Positions 47,180 through 50,706 of a stretch of DNA of 50,706 bases are shown here, piece by piece (within the stretch, counting starts at the first letter, position 1; every line of letters starts with the position of its first letter). The DNA lies in assembly GCF_029763755.1 (NCBI RefSeq), contig NZ_JARUVM010000030.1, forward strand, positions 1 through 50,706, in the 5' to 3' direction. The translations under genes and the position numbers were made by a program. The notes beneath the pieces are model-generated. The model had not been told where the DNA came from. It did not search any database and saw nothing but the letters and a program-made list of their open reading frames with translations. This DNA comes from Luteimonas sp. 8-5 (lineage in GTDB: Bacteria > Pseudomonadota > Gammaproteobacteria > Xanthomonadales > Xanthomonadaceae).

Positions 47180-47776
47180 ATGCCAGACACCACCACCCTT
47201 GAACAGCCTGCCCTTGAACAACTCTTCCTCAAGGCCCGCACCTACAACGCCTTTACCGGCGACGTCGACGATGCGCTGCTGCGCCGGCTGTACGACACCT
47301 TCAAGTTCGGCCCGACCCAGTCCAACACCTGCCCGGGACGCTTCGTGTTCGTGAAGTCGCCAGAAGGCAAGGCGAAACTCGGCCCGGCCCTGGACAAGGG
47401 CAATTACGCCAAGACCATGGCCGCGCCATGCACGGTGATCGTGGCCTACGACATGGCCTTCTACGACAAGATGCCGGTGCTGGCCCCGCACACCGATGCG
47501 CGCGGCTGGTTCTCCGACTCCCCGGAAGCCGAGCTGTATCGTGCCGCGCTGCGCAGCAGCAGCCTGCAGGGCGCCTACCTGATCCTGGCGGCGCGTGCGC
47601 TTGGCCTGGATTGCGGCCCCATGTCGGGCTTCGACACCGCCAAGGTCGACGCCGCCTTCTTCGCCGGGACTAAGATCCGTTCCAACTTCCTCGTCAACCT
47701 CGGCCGCGGCGAACCGTCCAGCGTGCATCCGCGCGCCCCGCGGCTGGAGTTCGACGAAACCTGCCGCATCGAATGA
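47180..47776 (+). CDS. Nitroreductase-family protein, RutE-like malonic semialdehyde reductase
   Basis: A 198-aa FMN-dependent oxidoreductase. Family features are [40 protein letters not shown], the central [14 protein letters not shown], then [38 protein letters not shown] and [20 protein letters not shown]. These match RutE/HadB-type proteins, annotated as malonic semialdehyde reductases in uracil breakdown, but no other rut genes lie nearby, so the real substrate is open. ATG at 47180 fits the family length, with GGGAC upstream; an in-frame ATG at 47162 would add six residues. yceI follows 34 bp downstream. Confidence 0.88.
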   Translation: MPDTTTLEQPALEQLFLKARTYNAFTGDVDDALLRRLYDTFKFGPTQSNTCPGRFVFVKSPEGKAKLGPALDKGNYAKTMAAPCTVIVAYDMAFYDKMPVLAPHTDARGWFSDSPEAELYRAALRSSSLQGAYLILAARALGLDCGPMSGFDTAKVDAAFFAGTKIRSNFLVNLGRGEPSSVHPRAPRLEFDETCRIE

Positions 47777-47810
47777 CCCCACCGGACCCCCCTCTCAGGA
47801 GACTACCCCC

Positions 47811-48401
47811 ATGAACCTCAAGCGCATTGCCCTCGCCACCGCCCTCTCGTTCGCCGTGTTCGGCGCCAACGCGGCGGAAGTCGCCTACACCATCGATCCG
47901 ACCCATACCGTGGTGCTGGCCACCTGGAACCACTTCGGCTATTCCAATCCCAGCGCCAACTTCGGCGACGCCAGCGGCACCATCGTGTACGACGCCGAAG
48001 CGCCGGAGAAGTCGTCGGTGGAAGTGGTGCTGCCGATGTCCGGCATCGACAGCTTCGTGCCCAAGCTCGACGAGCACCTGAAGAGCGCCGACTTCTTCGA
48101 CGCCGGGCAGTTCCCGCAGGCCACGTTCAAGAGCACCTCGGTGCGCGCCACCGGCGAAGGCCGCCTGGAGGTCACCGGCAACCTCGAGCTGCACGGCGTC
48201 ACCAGGCCGGTCGTGCTCGACGTGACCCTCAACAAGGCCGCGCCGCACCCGATGGGCAAGACCCCGACCATCGGCTTCGATGCCTCCACCACGATCAAGC
48301 GCTCGGAGTTCGGCATCGACAAGTACGTGCCGATGGTCAGCGACGAGATCGCGCTGCGCATCACCACCGAAGCCAGCGCCAAGGCGCCGGAAGCGAAGTA
48401 A
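47811..48401 (+). CDS. YceI-family periplasmic lipid-binding protein
   Basis: A 196-aa exported protein. Signal peptide MNLKRIALATALSFAVFGAN with AA, cleaved near residue 22. The mature domain is a lipocalin-like YceI barrel: YTIDPTHTVVLATWNHFGYS, PMSGIDSFVPKLDEHLKSAD, FFDAGQFPQATFKSTSV, VTGNLELHGVTRPVVLDVTL and the late DASTTIKRSEFGIDKYVPM. Family members bind isoprenoid chains such as polyprenyl-quinone-like lipids and are often linked to acid or osmotic stress. AGGAGA lies 9 nt before the ATG. The pirin gene starts 5 bp after its stop, suggesting an operon. Confidence 0.94.
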   Translation: MNLKRIALATALSFAVFGANAAEVAYTIDPTHTVVLATWNHFGYSNPSANFGDASGTIVYDAEAPEKSSVEVVLPMSGIDSFVPKLDEHLKSADFFDAGQFPQATFKSTSVRATGEGRLEVTGNLELHGVTRPVVLDVTLNKAAPHPMGKTPTIGFDASTTIKRSEFGIDKYVPMVSDEIALRITTEASAKAPEAK

Positions 48402-48406
48402 AGGCA

Positions 48407-49108
48407 ATGATCTTCGAACGCCCCGGGACCGCGCGCGGCCTCGCGCGCTCGGACTGGCTCGACAGCCGGCACACCTTCTCGTTCGGGCACTACCACGACC
48501 CGGAGTGGATGGGCTTCGGCCCGCTGCGGGTCATCAACGAGGACCGGGTGTCGCCCGGCGGCGGATTCGCGCCGCACCGCCATGCCAACATGGAGATCCT
48601 CAGCTACGTGCTGTCGGGTGCGCTTGCGCACCGGGACAGCACCGGCGGCGGTGGCGTGCTGCGCCCGGGCGAACTGCAGTGGATGAGCGCCGGCCACGGG
48701 ATCGAGCACAGCGAGTTCAACGCCTCGCAGGACGAGCCGGTGCACTTCCTGCAGATCTGGATCCAGCCCGACCGCGTGAACGCACCGCCGGACTACGCGC
48801 AACGTGCGTTCGACCCCGCACTGCGTCGCGGGCGCTGGGCCACGCTGGCCTCTCCCGACGGCGCCGGTGATAGCCTGGCGATCCGCCAGCAGGCGTGGTT
48901 GCGCGGCACGCTGCTCGAGGAAGGCGACAGCGTCGATTTCATCCCCGATCGCGGCCGACGCTACTGGCTGCACCTGGCCCGTGGCGAGGCCAGCGTCGAA
49001 GGCCGTCCGCTGCTCGCCGGCGATGCGCTGGGTTACGCTGGCGAATCCGCGCCGGTGCGCATCTCCGGTCGTGGCGCGGACGTGCTGCTGTTCGACCTGC
49101 CGGCCTAG
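48407..49108 (+). CDS. Pirin-family bicupin protein
   Basis: A 233-aa pirin (YhhW-like). The N-terminal cupin has [40 protein letters not shown] (metal-binding His pair), [20 protein letters not shown] (further His/Glu ligands) and LQIWIQPD. The C-terminal cupin-like part ends [14 protein letters not shown]. Some pirins oxidise quercetin, others bind partners; role here is unknown. The gene follows yceI by 5 bp. Its TAG stop shares CTAG (49105-49108) with the convergent glnE, leaving no space for a terminator. Confidence 0.94.
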   Translation: MIFERPGTARGLARSDWLDSRHTFSFGHYHDPEWMGFGPLRVINEDRVSPGGGFAPHRHANMEILSYVLSGALAHRDSTGGGGVLRPGELQWMSAGHGIEHSEFNASQDEPVHFLQIWIQPDRVNAPPDYAQRAFDPALRRGRWATLASPDGAGDSLAIRQQAWLRGTLLEEGDSVDFIPDRGRRYWLHLARGEASVEGRPLLAGDALGYAGESAPVRISGRGADVLLFDLPA

Positions 49109-50706
49109 CCGAACGCCGCCTGCCATGCCGCGCGGATCGCGGCACGCGCGCCCGCGATCGCGTCGTCCTCCGGCACCATCCGCCGGCGCCGGTCCAGGGT
49201 GCAGCGCAATCCGGCGTCGAGCAGCACCGCATGCGCCGCACACAGCGCATCGCGGCTCGCCGCATCGATCAACCCTGCGTCGCATGCGGCCTGTACCAGG
49301 CCCGGCGTGTCGCGCGGCCGGAGCAGGGCCGGGTGGGCGCCTGCTTCGCGCAACACGAGGTATTGCAGCAGGAACTCGAGGTCCACCAGGCCGGCTTCTC
49401 CCTGTTTCAGGTCGAAACCTCCCGGCCCGGTCCGGTCCAGCTCGGTGCGCATGCGGGCGCGCATCGCCGCCACGTCGGTGCGCAACCCCTCCGCGTCGCG
49501 CACCTGGGCCAGGACGCTGTCGCGCACGGATTCGAATCGCGCGCACAAGCCGGGATCCCCGGCTACGCAGCGCGCGCGCACCAGCGCCTGGTGTTCCCAG
49601 GTCCACGCGCGTTGGCGCTGGTACTCGGCAAAGCCGGCCAGCGGCGAGACCAGCAACCCCTTCGCACCATCCGGGCGCAGCCGCACGTCGACATCGAACA
49701 GACGGCCGGCGGCGGTCACCGTACCCAGCAAGGCGACGATCTTCTGCGCCAGCCGTGCGAACCAGCGCGACGCCTCGAGCGGCCTGGGGCCGCCGGACAA
49801 TGCGTCGCCACCCGCTTCGGTACCCGGGTCGTAGAGGAACACCAGGTCCAGGTCGGAACCGAACCCGATCTCCTCGCCGCCGAGGCTGCCGTAACCGACT
49901 ACCGCGAAGCGCGAGCCGGCAATGACGCCGTGCGCGCCCGCCATCTCGCGTTCGGCAAGGCGCACCACCACCGACACCACCGCATCGGCCAGCCAGGCCA
50001 GTTGCCGCACGCTGTCCTGCGCGCCCTGGCGCTGGTCCAGCGTGGCCAGCGCAATGCGGAAGCTCAGCGCCTGGCGCGTCTCGTTGAGCGCAAGCAGCGC
50101 CGCTTCCGGATCCTCCTGCGCCAGCGCGGCGTCGCAGGCCGCGATCATGGCCTCGCGCCCGGGCAGGTTCCCGGACACGCGCACGTCCAGCAGTTCGTCC
50201 AGCAGCAGCGGGTGCGCGGCCAGGCGCTCGCCCAGCAGGGCGCTGCGCGCGAGCACCGAGACCAGTCGCTGCAGGGCCGCCGGCTGCTCGTCCAGCAGCG
50301 CCAGGTAGCTGGCACGGCGCAGGATGTTGTGCAGCAACGGCAGCAGGCGGCGCAGCGCCGCATCGGGTTGCGGCGACATGGCGGCGCTGTCGAGCAACGC
50401 CGGCAGCACGCGGTCCATGCGCGCGCGCGCGTTGTCCGACAGCGCGCGCAGCGACGGTGCGCGCGCGAGATCGCGCAACGCCGCGTCGGCGCTGGCCGGC
50501 TCCTCGAACCCGGCATCGGCCAGGACCTGCATGTCGCCCGCATCCGGCAACGCGCGCCAGTACAGCGCCAGGGTGTTGGGCGCATCGCGGCGACGCCGCG
50601 GCGCGAGCAGTTCGGCGAACTCGCTGGCGACGAAGCCGCGATGCCGGCCAAGCGCTTCCAGCAATCCCGGCCAGCCGTCGAATCCAAGCGTGGCGGCCAT
50701 CCGTGC
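49105..50706 (-). CDS. glnE: Glutamine synthetase adenylyltransferase, C-terminal part (5' end outside window)
   Basis: The last 533 residues of the bifunctional GlnE. This part has the C-terminal adenylyltransferase domain, which adds AMP to glutamine synthetase when nitrogen is plentiful. The nucleotidyltransferase motif is visible: [20 protein letters not shown] followed by VFLYD, and [20 protein letters not shown]. The next part has [17 protein letters not shown], the PII-like regulatory end [20 protein letters not shown] and LQYLVL, then the small helical end. Upstream, [14 protein letters not shown] and [10 protein letters not shown] mark the linker before this domain. The open frame runs off the right edge (codons in frame up to 50706), so the adenylyl-removing half is not in the window. 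The stop overlaps the pirin stop. Confidence 0.96.
   Translation of the reverse strand, partial: ARMAATLGFDGWPGLLEALGRHRGFVASEFAELLAPRRRRDAPNTLALYWRALPDAGDMQVLADAGFEEPASADAALRDLARAPSLRALSDNARARMDRVLPALLDSAAMSPQPDAALRRLLPLLHNILRRASYLALLDEQPAALQRLVSVLARSALLGERLAAHPLLLDELLDVRVSGNLPGREAMIAACDAALAQEDPEAALLALNETRQALSFRIALATLDQRQGAQDSVRQLAWLADAVVSVVVRLAEREMAGAHGVIAGSRFAVVGYGSLGGEEIGFGSDLDLVFLYDPGTEAGGDALSGGPRPLEASRWFARLAQKIVALLGTVTAAGRLFDVDVRLRPDGAKGLLVSPLAGFAEYQRQRAWTWEHQALVRARCVAGDPGLCARFESVRDSVLAQVRDAEGLRTDVAAMRARMRTELDRTGPGGFDLKQGEAGLVDLEFLLQYLVLREAGAHPALLRPRDTPGLVQAACDAGLIDAASRDALCAAHAVLLDAGLRCTLDRRRRMVPEDDAIAGARAAIRAAWQAAFG

Overview
The window is a 50.7 kb chromosomal stretch of a high-GC gammaproteobacterium, most likely a Xanthomonadales (Lysobacteraceae) member such as a Lysobacter/Luteimonas-like organism. 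This is inferred from the high GC, from the family mix (PPi-dependent phosphofructokinase, Oar-type TonB receptor, DedA-PAP2-LssY fusion, pcm-tolC-waaA order) and from dispersed GTAGGAGCGG palindromes. No tRNA, rRNA, CRISPR, prophage or intact insertion sequence was seen. Both ends cut genes: thiE on the left and glnE on the right.

Layout. 0-3.4 kb: a + strand run of thiE (end), hemL, a HAD hydrolase and a trans-sulfuration PLP enzyme, closed by a perfect 22-bp inverted repeat. 3.4-8.9 kb: an HSDL2-like SDR, a divergent DedA-PAP2-LssY membrane fusion, and the 4-nt-overlapping operon adk-mpl-lon-like. 8.9-13.5 kb: pfp, an exported hypothetical protein, hppA and ppa, that is, three pyrophosphate enzymes of different types side by side. 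13.5-20.1 kb (minus strand): an Oar-type TonB receptor preceded by a small transposase-like HTH protein coupled to an AraC regulator, then a CadC/TolB-like transmembrane regulator. 20.2-24 kb: a DUF2785 protein, a two-TM-pore-like channel with an altered selectivity filter, and thiC under a TPP riboswitch. 23.9-28.8 kb: the threonine operon thrL-thrA-thrB-thrC with a six-threonine leader peptide. 28.8-33.6 kb (minus): a coupled operon for a ferredoxin/NADPH oxidoreductase and a two-subunit 2-oxoacid:ferredoxin oxidoreductase. 33.6-33.95 kb: noncoding DNA with two long hairpins and a REP. 34-38.9 kb: RND pump and adaptor with a divergent TetR regulator. 39-41.2 kb: pcm-like methyltransferase and tolC. 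41.2-47.1 kb: a lipopolysaccharide group (waaA, lpxL-like acyltransferase, O-antigen-ligase-like protein, glycosyltransferase, zinc-finger protein, ELM1-family protein). 47.2-50.7 kb: malonic-semialdehyde-reductase-like nitroreductase, YceI, pirin and the 3' half of glnE.

The genome is tightly packed. Operons are joined by ATGA/GTGA/TTGA overlaps. Three convergent gene pairs share one CTAG as stop codon on both strands. Several genes seem to be transcribed from a -10 box placed exactly 6 nt before the start codon. The observations most worth checking are the 7-bp tandem repeat inside mpl, the pyrophosphate cluster, the REP elements that supply stop codons, the paired hairpins at 33.66-33.91 kb, and the degenerate catalytic motifs in the DedA-PAP2 fusion and the channel.
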